A stretch of DNA of 20,208 bases from a virus: the IMG/VR virus record IMGVR_UViG_3300030451_001805, positions 1-20,208 of that record; one strand, 5' to 3'. This document shows, in pieces, positions 13,328-20,201 of this stretch. The first letter of the stretch is position 1. Each line of letters begins with the position of its first letter. A program made the translations under genes and the position numbers. The notes under the pieces are model-generated. The model made no database searches, was not told the origin of the DNA, and saw nothing but the letters and a program-made list of their open reading frames with translations.

Positions 13328-13675
13328 TTACTCGCTTAATGTTTTAGTAACACTTGTTGGTGATACTTTTTTAGCTATCTGTGCATCTAATGATGTTTTC
13401 ATAGCAGTAACAGTATCAGAACCCATAGCTGTTTCTACCCAACCCTGTACGTCACTAGATTTTAAACTTGACCAGTTAATAAAACTAGACAGATCATCTG
13501 TGCTAACAGCTTGTGAGCCGTATGTCTCAGCAGTCCAGTTATTACCGTCACTATCTTTATTAGTATCGTCTGTTGCAGTAAGCCTCCAATGAACAGTATG
13601 CACTACATTAGATTTACCACTTTTTGAGGGATATGTATCGCATGTTTTACAATCCCAAGTATATCCTATTGCCAT
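13328..13675 (-). CDS. Tail-associated small protein, paralogue A
   Basis: 115 residues. An N-terminal beta region (YTWDCKTCDTYPS... VHTVHWRLTATD) precedes a helical C-terminal part with FINWSSLKSSDVQGWVETAMGSDTV. This last pattern (F-I-x-[WY]-x-S-L-x-x-x-x-V-x-G-W-[IV]-x-T-x-[LM]-G-S-D) recurs in the gene at 13770-14144, so the two are paralogues. CKTC near residue 9-12 is unique to this copy. Proteins of this kind lie after tail-fibre genes in many marine phages. A role in fibre assembly or as a fibre-tip component is inferred. AAGGAG lies seven bases before the ATG. Confidence 0.7.
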   Translation of the reverse strand: MAIGYTWDCKTCDTYPSKSGKSNVVHTVHWRLTATDDTNKDSDGNNWTAETYGSQAVSTDDLSSFINWSSLKSSDVQGWVETAMGSDTVTAMKTSLDAQIAKKVSPTSVTKTLSE

Positions 13676-13682
13676 ATTTATT

Positions 13683-13688
13683 CTCCTT
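13683..13688 (-). promoter_or_regulatory. Strong ribosome-binding site for 13675 start
   Basis: AAGGAG on the minus strand ends seven bases before ATG 13675, placed just after the stop of the interrupted mini-gene. It gives paralogue A independent translation. Confidence 0.6.
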
Positions 13689-13691
13689 TTG

Positions 13692-13763
13692 TTATAAGTT
13701 TTTTAACTCTTTAATTTCAGATTGTAAGGCATCAATCTGTTTTTGTTATTCTCTACTTGCCAT
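13692..13763 (-). pseudogene. Mini-gene interrupted by an in-frame TAA
   Basis: From ATG 13763 the frame reads MASRE, then TAA (13748-13746), then QKQIDALQSEIKELKNL and a final TAA at 13694-13692. Ignoring the internal stop, the product would be a 23-codon peptide with a clear heptad (I-x-x-L-x-x-x-I-x-x-L) that fills the 94-base gap between the paralogues. The internal TAA could be a single change from CAA, GAA or AAA. No strong ribosome-binding site precedes it. It could be a decayed gene, a sequencing error, or coincidence in a short region. Confidence 0.4.
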
Positions 13764-13769
13764 TATTTA

Positions 13770-14144
13770 TTAAAAAGGTAAAGCAGGTGTAGATTCTGTT
13801 GTATATATTCCATCAACATAACTTCCTCTTGCATCTGGATATTCTGTTTTAGTATCTGACATAAATCTTGTATATTCATTATTTACTAAAGTTTCCCACC
13901 AAGTAACACAATCTGAACCTAATGTTGTTTTAATCCATCCAACAATAGTAGCTTCATCTAATGATTCATAAGCTATAAATGATGCTGACGGGTCATAAGA
14001 AACTTCTGTATGTTGTATTACAGTTCTAGTATAAATACTATTTTCATCAATTTTATCTAAATACCATTCTATTTTAGTAACAACATTTTCTACACTACCT
14101 ATTGTTTTTGTGTGTAATTTACTTACTTTCCATTCTATTGCCAT
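13770..14144 (-). CDS. Tail-associated small protein, paralogue B
   Basis: 124 residues of the same layout as the gene at 13328-13675. An N-terminal beta part (IEWKVSKLHT... VVTKIEWYLDKID) is followed by FIAYESLDEATIVGWIKTTLGSDCV, then a longer Tyr/Thr/Asp-rich tail (YTRFMSDTKTEYPDARGSYVDGIYT). AGGAGT, inside the end of the tail-fibre gene, lies about ten bases before the ATG. It follows the fibre gene directly, so it probably acts in fibre assembly or decoration; that is inferred from position. Confidence 0.7.
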   Translation of the reverse strand: MAIEWKVSKLHTKTIGSVENVVTKIEWYLDKIDENSIYTRTVIQHTEVSYDPSASFIAYESLDEATIVGWIKTTLGSDCVTWWETLVNNEYTRFMSDTKTEYPDARGSYVDGIYTTESTPALPF

Positions 14145-14150
14145 ACTATA

Positions 14151-16631
14151 TTAACTCCTATTTGCCTCTAAAACACCACTATAATTTGCTGCCCAAGCAC
14201 TTAAAACTATTCTTGGACCTGTTGAGTTAGCTGAGGTTGCTAAAATTTGTATTTGCATAGTAGTAGTGCCACCTAAATCATTTAAAGACCAAGTAATACC
14301 AGCTCCTCCACTAGGATTTTCTTCATACTTTTGTACTGTTGCTAATGTACCATTACCTAGTATTGAAAAACCATAAGCAACATTTCCATAATTATGATCG
14401 CTTTGGTCTGAATCTATTTTGGAGCAATGTGCAACAATACTTGCTGGTTGCCATTCAGATGCACTAGCTGTCAAATAAAAAACTATACCTTCAGATTGTG
14501 CATTGTCAGCAGCAGCCATTAAACAACCACCTGTATTAGTTGTAGCAGACCCAAAACAAAGTCCACCATTACCTGTAGCCGAAACAGTTCTTCCAGAACC
14601 ACCTCCACGACCTGATACTATTTCTAAAGCACTTCCTGTAGCTACAGTAAATCCCATAGTGTCTGTGCCTTGGTGTGATGTAATGAAAGACCTGTTAACA
14701 TCATCTTTATCGCCCATGTTTATAGTACATGCAGCATTTGTTCCTGCAACCATGCTCATGCTACAACTTTGTGATGAATTGAAATTTCTTTGTAATATTA
14801 AAACTTCGCCACCATCAAATGTTGGAGTTCCTTCTGCGTTAGCATGAACTGCATGGATTCCACCAGATACACAACCAGGAGAAGTTGTTCCCACTCCAAT
14901 TGATCCTGAACTATCAATACGTGCTTTTTCAGATAATGTGACTGCTGCTCCTGCACTACCGCTAGCGTGTGTAAAAAATTGGTGATTACCAGCTTCTTGT
15001 CTGTAAGCTGAAGATTCATTAGCTTCAATGTACGCAAAAGCACCTGTGTCAGAATCAACATACATATTATCTGTAACAAAAGTACCATCGAGACCATGAA
15101 CTCCTGTAGCATTTTCACTTATTACTGAACCTTTTTGACCTATAAAAAGTTGTGTCCAACCAGTATGTGTATCGGTAGGTGGCGTAGTGCCCAAACCTAT
15201 TGCACCAGTGCTTGTTACACGCATTTTTTCTGAATTTCTAGTAAAGAAAGTTAAATCATCTGTAGTACAACCTATAAAATTACCTTCGTTAGTATTAGAG
15301 TCAGATATTTTTAAGAAAGTATTTGCAGTAGTTGATGTTAAATGTAAGACTGTATTTGCTGAAGAACCACCATCAATTTCTAAAGGAGAATCAGGACTTG
15401 TAGTTCCTACACCAACACGACCTGAACTATCTATCCTGACTCTCTCCGCTCCTGCTGTATTAAAACCAATTTCATTAGCAGCAACTTCATTAATGTATGT
15501 ATCATTACCACCATCAAGATAAAGAATCTTTGTAGGTTGTAATATTAAATCTGTATCAACCCTAATATCACCTGTAACATGAAGCATTTCAGCAGGACTT
15601 GTAGTTCCTATACCAACATTTCCTGCATCTGTAATAACTAATCTTTTTGTGCCTTCATCTGTTTGTAGGGTAAGACCACCAGACCCAGATGCTTTTATGT
15701 CCTCACCTATTATGTTGCCACCAAAAGTTGCACTTGAATTAAAAGTTGCTGCACCTGCTGCTGACATATCAAAAGTAAGTGCATTAATATCGCTTCCACC
15801 ATCATTACCAATAATAGTGAAATCTGCGTCAGAAGTAGAAGCAGTTATACTGGCGTTTCCACCTGCCATAACTAAGTCTGGAGTAGAATCTAAATTAAAT
15901 GTGTATCTGGTTGTACCACCATCTTTCATACTTATAGTTGAACCATCAGCGTCAAGAATAATGTCATCAGCAGAATCAATTATTATGTTTTCATTAGCAC
16001 TACCTGCTATAAGTAAATTATCATCAGCATCATTGCCAATAGTATGACTATCACCAAAAGTTATAGTTCCTGTGACTCCTAGAGTTCCAGATATATCTGC
16101 GTTACCGTTCATATCAATAGTAGTAGCGTTTATTTCTATTTCAGTATCAGAAACTAAATCTAAAACTCCGTCTGCTGATTGGTGGATGTAAGTTCCAGAG
16201 TCACCAAACTGTAGTTGTCTAGTGCTATTTAATAAAATACCTGTATCTGCAACGTGAGTGAGGGTGGTGTCTTGATCGTCACCTAAATTAATTACAGCTG
16301 CATCTGCTAAAAATAAATCGCTAAATTCTAAAGAGCTTGTTCCTAATGCCGCTCCGTCACTAGCATCTGGTACAAAAGCTGTAGTTGCAGTAATCGTTGT
16401 GCCTTGAATCGTGCTTGAACCTGTCAATGCTCCACTGACATTTAGTGCGTCAACCGTCGTTGTGCCTGCTAAGTTTAGATCGGTGAAAGCGTCTGCTACA
16501 GCAGCACCAGAGCCAGCTCCGTCTAAATAAACTGCTTTAACGTCACCAGCTGGTATCGTAACGTTTGATCCTGTGCCTTGAGATATTATTATATTTTGTG
16601 AACCTGTGGTTGCATTTTCAATGAAGTGCAT
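14151..16631 (-). CDS. Tail fibre protein, main part downstream of a frameshift
   Basis: 826 residues from the first ATG in this frame, but that ATG is probably not a true start: it has no proper ribosome-binding site and the frame continues upstream with fibre-like sequence. The chain is Gly/Ser/Thr/Asp-rich beta sequence with parallel repeats. It includes a GTTITATTAFVPDASDGAALG-type segment in pieces, several [VI]G[VIL]GTT[SP]P motifs (GNVGIGTTSP, GRVGVGTTSP, GAIGLGTTPP, GSIGVGTTSP), and a C-terminal portion rich in Cys, Ala and Gly (about 590-826). The repeats are typical of marine phage fibres that fold as trimeric beta structures binding the host surface. No protease-type C-terminal chaperone domain is evident. 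With its N-terminus restored, the protein would be about 910 residues. Confidence 0.85.
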   Translation of the reverse strand: MHFIENATTGSQNIIISQGTGSNVTIPAGDVKAVYLDGAGSGAAVADAFTDLNLAGTTTVDALNVSGALTGSSTIQGTTITATTAFVPDASDGAALGTSSLEFSDLFLADAAVINLGDDQDTTLTHVADTGILLNSTRQLQFGDSGTYIHQSADGVLDLVSDTEIEINATTIDMNGNADISGTLGVTGTITFGDSHTIGNDADDNLLIAGSANENIIIDSADDIILDADGSTISMKDGGTTRYTFNLDSTPDLVMAGGNASITASTSDADFTIIGNDGGSDINALTFDMSAAGAATFNSSATFGGNIIGEDIKASGSGGLTLQTDEGTKRLVITDAGNVGIGTTSPAEMLHVTGDIRVDTDLILQPTKILYLDGGNDTYINEVAANEIGFNTAGAERVRIDSSGRVGVGTTSPDSPLEIDGGSSANTVLHLTSTTANTFLKISDSNTNEGNFIGCTTDDLTFFTRNSEKMRVTSTGAIGLGTTPPTDTHTGWTQLFIGQKGSVISENATGVHGLDGTFVTDNMYVDSDTGAFAYIEANESSAYRQEAGNHQFFTHASGSAGAAVTLSEKARIDSSGSIGVGTTSPGCVSGGIHAVHANAEGTPTFDGGEVLILQRNFNSSQSCSMSMVAGTNAACTINMGDKDDVNRSFITSHQGTDTMGFTVATGSALEIVSGRGGGSGRTVSATGNGGLCFGSATTNTGGCLMAAADNAQSEGIVFYLTASASEWQPASIVAHCSKIDSDQSDHNYGNVAYGFSILGNGTLATVQKYEENPSGGAGITWSLNDLGGTTTMQIQILATSANSTGPRIVLSAWAANYSGVLEANRS

Positions 16632-16685
16632 CCTGTTTATGGTGTTAGGCCCTATAGTTATGGTGCAAGCTGAATCTAGGGTGCC
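16632..16685 (-). other. Out-of-frame fibre segment marking the frameshift
   Basis: In the frame of the main fibre part, the 18 codons upstream of its first ATG read GTLDSACTITIGPNTINR, which is sensible fibre sequence leading straight into MHFIEN. In the upstream frame the 68-residue fragment ends in GRALAP then TAG 16678-16676. The switch point is at about 16685-16688, where the sequence reads GCACTGGCACC. The frame change equals a loss of 3n+1 bases. Confidence 0.7.
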
Positions 16686-16882
16686 AGTGCTCGGCCTGCG
16701 TCGGCAGAGCCGTCGGCAACAGTCGTGGTGTGAGTATCTGCGTTTGTTGTTATGGCCTCAGTGCCAAAACCCAAAGCGTCGCCTATTAATTCTAAGTTTG
16801 TATTAGTTTCAGATCCCCAGGTACCGCTGGATTCACCTGTCCCTATTTCTTTTAATCTTAAATCATTTACATAACTTGCCAT
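16676..16882 (-). pseudogene. Tail fibre N-terminus, cut off by the frameshift
   Basis: 68 residues, MASYVNDLRLKEIGTGESSG onward through GTWGSETNTNLELIGDALG and ADTHTTTVADGSADAGRAL, then LAP and a stop. This is the characteristic N-terminus of many marine phage tail fibres, which attaches the fibre to the tail. In such proteins it runs on through a short strand and a GT/CTITI-type segment into a GSQNIIISQGSG-type region, exactly what is found in the next frame downstream. The start has a GAGG about ten bases upstream and is the natural start of the whole fibre gene. If translation ends at TAG 16676, the fibre body is not made from this start. Confidence 0.75.
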
Positions 16883-16899
16883 ATTTAAGTTACCTCATA

Positions 16900-17484
16900 T
16901 TATGCCGCGTCTCTACCTGCGTTTATTGTAGTATAGTTTGGAGATTGCGTTGTCGCAACCTCTGAGTATCCAGCAGTTTGGTTAGTAGAAACTTCCGCGT
17001 AACTGGGTGTTTGATCTGTATCTATCAAACCATAGACTAAAATAAATCCTGGTGAGGCCGTAGCGCTAACTCCAGATAGCGTGACTATAGCAGCAGCTTG
17101 TGTAGTTACGTCCGCGACTGAGGCTGTAGCTGACAGTCCTGTTAAATTAATAACCTCATTTTCGTGAACGATTACTGATCCAAGTGCAGAGGTGGTAACA
17201 AGTGTGCCGACGCTGACATTTGCTTTTGCAACAGTGGTCGGTGTGCCTAATGCAGATGTGGCTGCTTGTCCTGTTACATTTACGACGGCTCCAGCGACAA
17301 CACTTACAGACCCTAGCGCAGAAGTTGTAACTAATGTAGCTGGTGTGACATTTGCTTTTGCTACAACGCTTACAGATCCAAGACCAGAGGTAACTACGCC
17401 AACAGTAGAGAGATTTACAGGTAATGCAGAACCCCACGCACCTTCGTCCCAGGCACCTCGACCCCAGCCGTTAATATTAGCCAT
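16900..17484 (-). CDS. Repeat-rich tail structural protein
   Basis: 194 residues. A conserved-looking start MANINGWGRGAWDEGAWG precedes five consecutive 22-residue units (residues 33-142), beginning [SA]ALGSVSVV-like and ending LVTT or AAT/SAT. Units 1 and 3 (AKANV...LVTT) resemble each other, and units 2, 4 and 5 (VVN[VL]TG...AT) resemble each other. Three 11-residue units then follow at the C-terminus (157-189; pattern x-Q-[TS]-[PA]-x-Y-x-[ET]-[VI]-x-[TA]). Val/Thr/Ala-rich beta repeats fit a fibre or tail-surface protein. The start overlaps the 46-residue gene's stop (TAATG). No enzymatic motif is seen. Confidence 0.75.
   Translation of the reverse strand: MANINGWGRGAWDEGAWGSALPVNLSTVGVVTSGLGSVSVVAKANVTPATLVTTSALGSVSVVAGAVVNVTGQAATSALGTPTTVAKANVSVGTLVTTSALGSVIVHENEVINLTGLSATASVADVTTQAAAIVTLSGVSATASPGFILVYGLIDTDQTPSYAEVSTNQTAGYSEVATTQSPNYTTINAGRDAA
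16918..17016 (-). repeat. Three 33-base (11-residue) tandem repeats
   Basis: Residues 157-167, 168-178 and 179-189 of the tail protein align without gaps: DQTPSYAEVST, NQTAGYSEVAT, TQSPNYTTINA. The repetition is clear in protein and degenerate in DNA. Confidence 0.7.
17059..17388 (-). repeat. Five 66-base (22-residue) tandem repeats
   Basis: Residues 33-142 divide into five 22-residue units with no gaps. At DNA level the most similar stretches are the two copies of gacatttgcttttgc (near 17215 and 17347). A two-unit (132-base) higher-order period is suggested by the alternation of unit types. Confidence 0.75.
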
Positions 17485-17624
17485 TAGCTTAAATTATCTC
17501 TTACTTCTTCAAGTAACGTCTTGATTGATGTGAGGTCTGCTCGCACAGGATCCGTCATAAAATCAAGCAAAAGCATAGAATCAATCGTGGCTATAACGCT
17601 AATTATTTTATCTTTATCGCTCAT
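17484..17624 (-). CDS. 46-residue protein upstream of tail protein
   Basis: ATG 17624 to TAA 17486-17484; the product MSDKDKIISVIATIDSMLLL continues through DFMTDPVRADLTSIKTLLEEV to VRDNLS. It is short, helical and amphipathic, with no named family. A GAGGAAG sequence lies 11 bases upstream. It ends in a TAATG overlap with the next gene and starts seven bases after the end of the 579-residue gene, so it fits the operon spacing and fills an otherwise empty 146-base gap. Confidence 0.65.
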   Translation of the reverse strand: MSDKDKIISVIATIDSMLLLDFMTDPVRADLTSIKTLLEEVRDNLS

Positions 17625-17630
17625 AATTTG

Positions 17631-19370
17631 TTATTCTTCCTCAAATATATTTAGTGTGTTTGGGTTGTAGTTTTTTGTAAATTTGTGTAAACTGGTATTG
17701 ATGGAAACTTTAGAGACATTATATTTTTCTTGGGAGCGATCACCAGCTGTCATTGTTGATGTCACTCCAGAAAAAAGCGCTGGATTCATATTGCCAGTCA
17801 CAGAGATTGAGCTTGGTTGGAGAGAGGCTACGCCAGACCAAGTAAAAGATTTCTTTGTTGACGGCTCTAGATTATCAAAGTCCGAGTTTGAAAACATGTT
17901 CGGTGTCATTGGCGACAATCTGCCAGACTTACCAGCACTTACATAACCGCCAGAAAAAAACCTTTCTACAACATCTTTAAAAAACTCTGGATCTATGTCT
18001 TTGCCCGCTGCCTCAAATATTTCTTGCATAGTTTTTTCTAACCTTAGGCCCTCTGCTTTTATTTTTTTGATGTCAGTGCCGTCGGGTAATCCAAAATTAG
18101 TTTTTCTATACGCCTCATAAAAACCGTGTGCTTTATCTGCTGCGTCTAGCATAGGCTGAGTCACTATACCTATTTCACCTATAATTGTTTCGCCGTTTGG
18201 TCCTGTAACCTGAACGTTAAGTTTTCTATCTAAGTAACCAGATTTTTTCATCAATACTCGTTCGCCGTCTACCGTTGGAAATAATTTAGCTATGGCCTCT
18301 GCCGCTTGTTTTTCTTGTTGCGGTGTATTTACCACAATTCTTGTTCGTATTGGATCTGTTATTTGTGAGAAGTCACCATCATATTTGGTCATAACTTTTT
18401 CAATCGTACGTGGCATAAGTTTCACTTCGCCTACAGGAAAGCCAGTGGCCTCATCTATTCGTCCGATTTTTTTGCCGCCCACGGGATTAAATCCTTTGCC
18501 TAAATTTAAACTTTCACGCACGCCGTCAATGGCGCTTTGAAATTGTGGATTTAGTCTTAAGGCTCTATCAAAGAGTTGCTCTGCACTTGTTATGTCGCCT
18601 TGGTGTGCATTAAAAGTAAATTTAAACTGTTGCTCCATTTTATTACCAAGTTGTCTTACAGGTGACTCAAAGGTGGGATTGCCTAAGGTTGGTAATAGTT
18701 TCGACGCATCTGCTTGTCGTTTTACGTTTTTATTTCTTTTTCTAATAAAGTCAAAAGTATTGTATTCTTGTAGGCTATCAAAAATTTTCACGGGTATTTT
18801 TGTGGTTCCAGCCGATTCAAGAGCATCTAATGTTGCCTTACCTCCAAGTTGCTCAAACGTACCATCTGGTTTTTTTAACACCTCTATTGGCTGTCTTTTT
18901 TCGACTGTTACTCCCTTATAAGAAGATCCGCTCGCTGATTTTTCTAATAGTTTTTTAGCCTCATCTAGACGTTTTGCCTCTGTTTTTACAGGTTGGCCCT
19001 CTATATCCTTTGGCTTGGTTATGTTTTTAGAATCAACCACAGCATCGGCTTGCTTGGTGTCTATGCCCTTTAACAAAGATTTAGGTCCTCTAAGTAAATC
19101 ACCTATCAGAGGTATTGCGCCTAATGCTGATAATCCAGCAATACCACCAGCTATGGCAGCTTGTTTAAATCTACCCTCTTTGATATCGCGTGCAGCGTCT
19201 CTGCCATATTTGCCCGCAGCTGCAATATCCATAGCCATGCCAGGCGGTGTGAATCCTGCTGCAATCTGTGCAACCAAGGGTACGTTCTCCTCGTAGCCTT
19301 CAACAGCAATATCTAATAGATCTTTGTCAGCTGAACCGCCTTGTTGGAATATATCAACATCTTCGTACAT
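17631..19370 (-). CDS. Large phage protein with ParB-like and RelA/SpoT-like domains
   Basis: 579 residues. Residues 30-100 are Gly/Ala/Ile-rich with hydrophobic stretches (AAIAGGIAGLSALGAIPLIGDLL), like the pre-toxin or membrane-interacting segments of polymorphic toxins. Residues about 155-200 (PIEVLKKPDGTFEQLGGKAT, then LDALESAG, IPVKIFD) resemble a ParB/sulfiredoxin-like fold. Residues about 315-425 resemble a RelA/SpoT nucleotidyltransferase. There, GDFSQITDPIRTRIVV carries Asp339 and Arg344, SGYLDRKLNV carries Tyr379, GEIGIVTQPMLDAADKAHGFYEAYR carries Glu399 and His415, matching D-x-x-x-x-R, GY, E-x-Q-x-x-T and H-x-x-Y landmarks. It might make an alarmone or pyrophosphorylate a nucleic-acid target, or be an inactive scaffold. 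A role as ejected effector or tail component is inferred from its place before fibre genes. ATG 19370 lacks a ribosome-binding site. Confidence 0.75.
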   Translation of the reverse strand: MYEDVDIFQQGGSADKDLLDIAVEGYEENVPLVAQIAAGFTPPGMAMDIAAAGKYGRDAARDIKEGRFKQAAIAGGIAGLSALGAIPLIGDLLRGPKSLLKGIDTKQADAVVDSKNITKPKDIEGQPVKTEAKRLDEAKKLLEKSASGSSYKGVTVEKRQPIEVLKKPDGTFEQLGGKATLDALESAGTTKIPVKIFDSLQEYNTFDFIRKRNKNVKRQADASKLLPTLGNPTFESPVRQLGNKMEQQFKFTFNAHQGDITSAEQLFDRALRLNPQFQSAIDGVRESLNLGKGFNPVGGKKIGRIDEATGFPVGEVKLMPRTIEKVMTKYDGDFSQITDPIRTRIVVNTPQQEKQAAEAIAKLFPTVDGERVLMKKSGYLDRKLNVQVTGPNGETIIGEIGIVTQPMLDAADKAHGFYEAYRKTNFGLPDGTDIKKIKAEGLRLEKTMQEIFEAAGKDIDPEFFKDVVERFFSGGYVSAGKSGRLSPMTPNMFSNSDFDNLEPSTKKSFTWSGVASLQPSSISVTGNMNPALFSGVTSTMTAGDRSQEKYNVSKVSINTSLHKFTKNYNPNTLNIFEEE

Positions 19371-19376
19371 TCCATG

Positions 19377-19382
19377 ATTATA
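19377..19382 (-). promoter_or_regulatory. TATAAT box at the start of the 579-residue gene
   Basis: A perfect TATAAT on the minus strand lies six bases before ATG 19370, in the 31-base gap after the recombinase. No acceptable -35 is found at 16-18 bases (ATAGAT at 17). If used, the transcript would be nearly leaderless, consistent with the absent ribosome-binding site. Confidence 0.25.
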
Positions 19383-19401
19383 ACGAAATCTGTCAGATTA
19401 T

Positions 19402-20190
19402 CTATTCGTGAAGGCCTTGGAACTTACGCTTGAGTATTCTTTGCACTTTATGGAAGGGAAAGTCCTCGTAGCCTGGATGCGAACTTTGAATCTGTTTAGC
19501 TATTTTTCTCGCTCCAAGTCCCTTAGCTCTGAGTGCATAGATATGTTTTAACACTGCTTGCTCCTCTGGTATAGGCACTAACTTGGTTCTACGTCTGCTA
19601 CCAGAGTCATCGTATTGCTTTTCATAACCAAAGGGTGTTTGTCCTCCGATTGAGTAGCCTCGCTCTGCATAAACAAGTTTACCGCCGTTCAGCCTAGACA
19701 TAATCATTTCTCTCTCTATCTCAGCGAACTGAGCCATATTCGTAACAAGCTGTTGGTTAGCTATCCTAGTCATATCCATTTTTGCCTCAAGACCAGTCTT
19801 TTCTTTTTCTTTGGGTAACACCACTGGTATGTCTGCAAACATATCGCAGAAGTAAAGTGTAATACCAGTGTCCTCTAGAGTAGGAATCATGTTGACCATT
19901 TCTAAAAAGGATCTTGCAAGTCTATCTAGTTTGGTTGCTACTATCACGTCATTCGCATCCATAGTATCTGTCAGCTCTCTAGAGCCTGGTCGCTCTAATA
20001 AAGGTTTCATACCGCTAATACCAGCGTCGGTAAAAAACTGATCGACTTTGCGACCACCATATTTATTGGCTACAAACTCCTCAATCGACTTCTTTTGCTC
20101 GTCTAGTGAAGAGCCGTCTTTGACCTGTTGCTCAGATGATACTCTGATATAGCCATAGATATTGTTTACTTGTTTTCTTGGTTCAATCAT
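19402..20190 (-). CDS. Serine recombinase (resolvase/invertase family)
   Basis: 262 residues. The resolvase catalytic domain (about 10-165) shows the nucleophile Ser18 in GYIRVSSEQQ and the KLDRLARS motif (87-94), with Asp89, Arg90 and Arg93 conserved, plus QFAEIEREMIMSR on the long E helix. It forms a 5'-phosphoserine link to DNA. After a GGQTPFGYEKQ linker typical of larger serine recombinases, residues about 200-262 hold a helix-turn-helix-like DNA-binding part with LGARKIAKQI. It is larger than Gin/Hin (about 190 residues) but far smaller than phiC31-type integrases. It could integrate the phage, resolve dimers or invert DNA. No inverted repeats around the fibre genes were noticed. Confidence 0.9.
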   Translation of the reverse strand: MIEPRKQVNNIYGYIRVSSEQQVKDGSSLDEQKKSIEEFVANKYGGRKVDQFFTDAGISGMKPLLERPGSRELTDTMDANDVIVATKLDRLARSFLEMVNMIPTLEDTGITLYFCDMFADIPVVLPKEKEKTGLEAKMDMTRIANQQLVTNMAQFAEIEREMIMSRLNGGKLVYAERGYSIGGQTPFGYEKQYDDSGSRRRTKLVPIPEEQAVLKHIYALRAKGLGARKIAKQIQSSHPGYEDFPFHKVQRILKRKFQGLHE

Positions 20191-20194
20191 GCTG

Positions 20195-20201
20195 CCTCCT
20201 T
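20195..20201 (-). promoter_or_regulatory. Strong ribosome-binding site for the recombinase
   Basis: AAGGAGG on the minus strand lies four bases before ATG 20190. It is the strongest Shine-Dalgarno sequence in the window and fixes the start. The remaining bases to 20208 are upstream sequence with nothing recognisable. Confidence 0.75.

Noticed and set aside
14798-15118. Leu/Gln-rich minus-strand frame of 106 codons within the fibre gene
   Set aside because: Wrong frame of the tail fibre, no ribosome-binding site, and the fibre frame is uninterrupted there.
16676-16690. Programmed -1 ribosomal frameshift joining the two fibre parts
   Set aside because: The geometry is -1, but no X-XXY-YYZ slippery heptamer or downstream structure is seen, and residues expected at the joint are missing. 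A deletion or sequence error is simpler.
14151-16882. Serine-recombinase-driven invertible fibre cassette
   Set aside because: I saw no inverted repeat pair flanking the fibre or its neighbours, nor a second, oppositely oriented fibre fragment in the window.
17156-17437. Cys/Arg/Ser-rich minus-strand frame of 93 codons that looks like a Cys-rich peptide
   Set aside because: It is an alternative frame through the 66-base tandem repeats of the tail protein; its periodic Cys pattern is explained by the repeats.
306-19296. Numerous plus-strand open frames of 60-132 codons opposite the minus-strand genes
   Set aside because: All lie antisense to well-supported genes, have Phe/Ser/Cys-rich or otherwise unnatural composition, lack ribosome-binding sites and show no family motifs.
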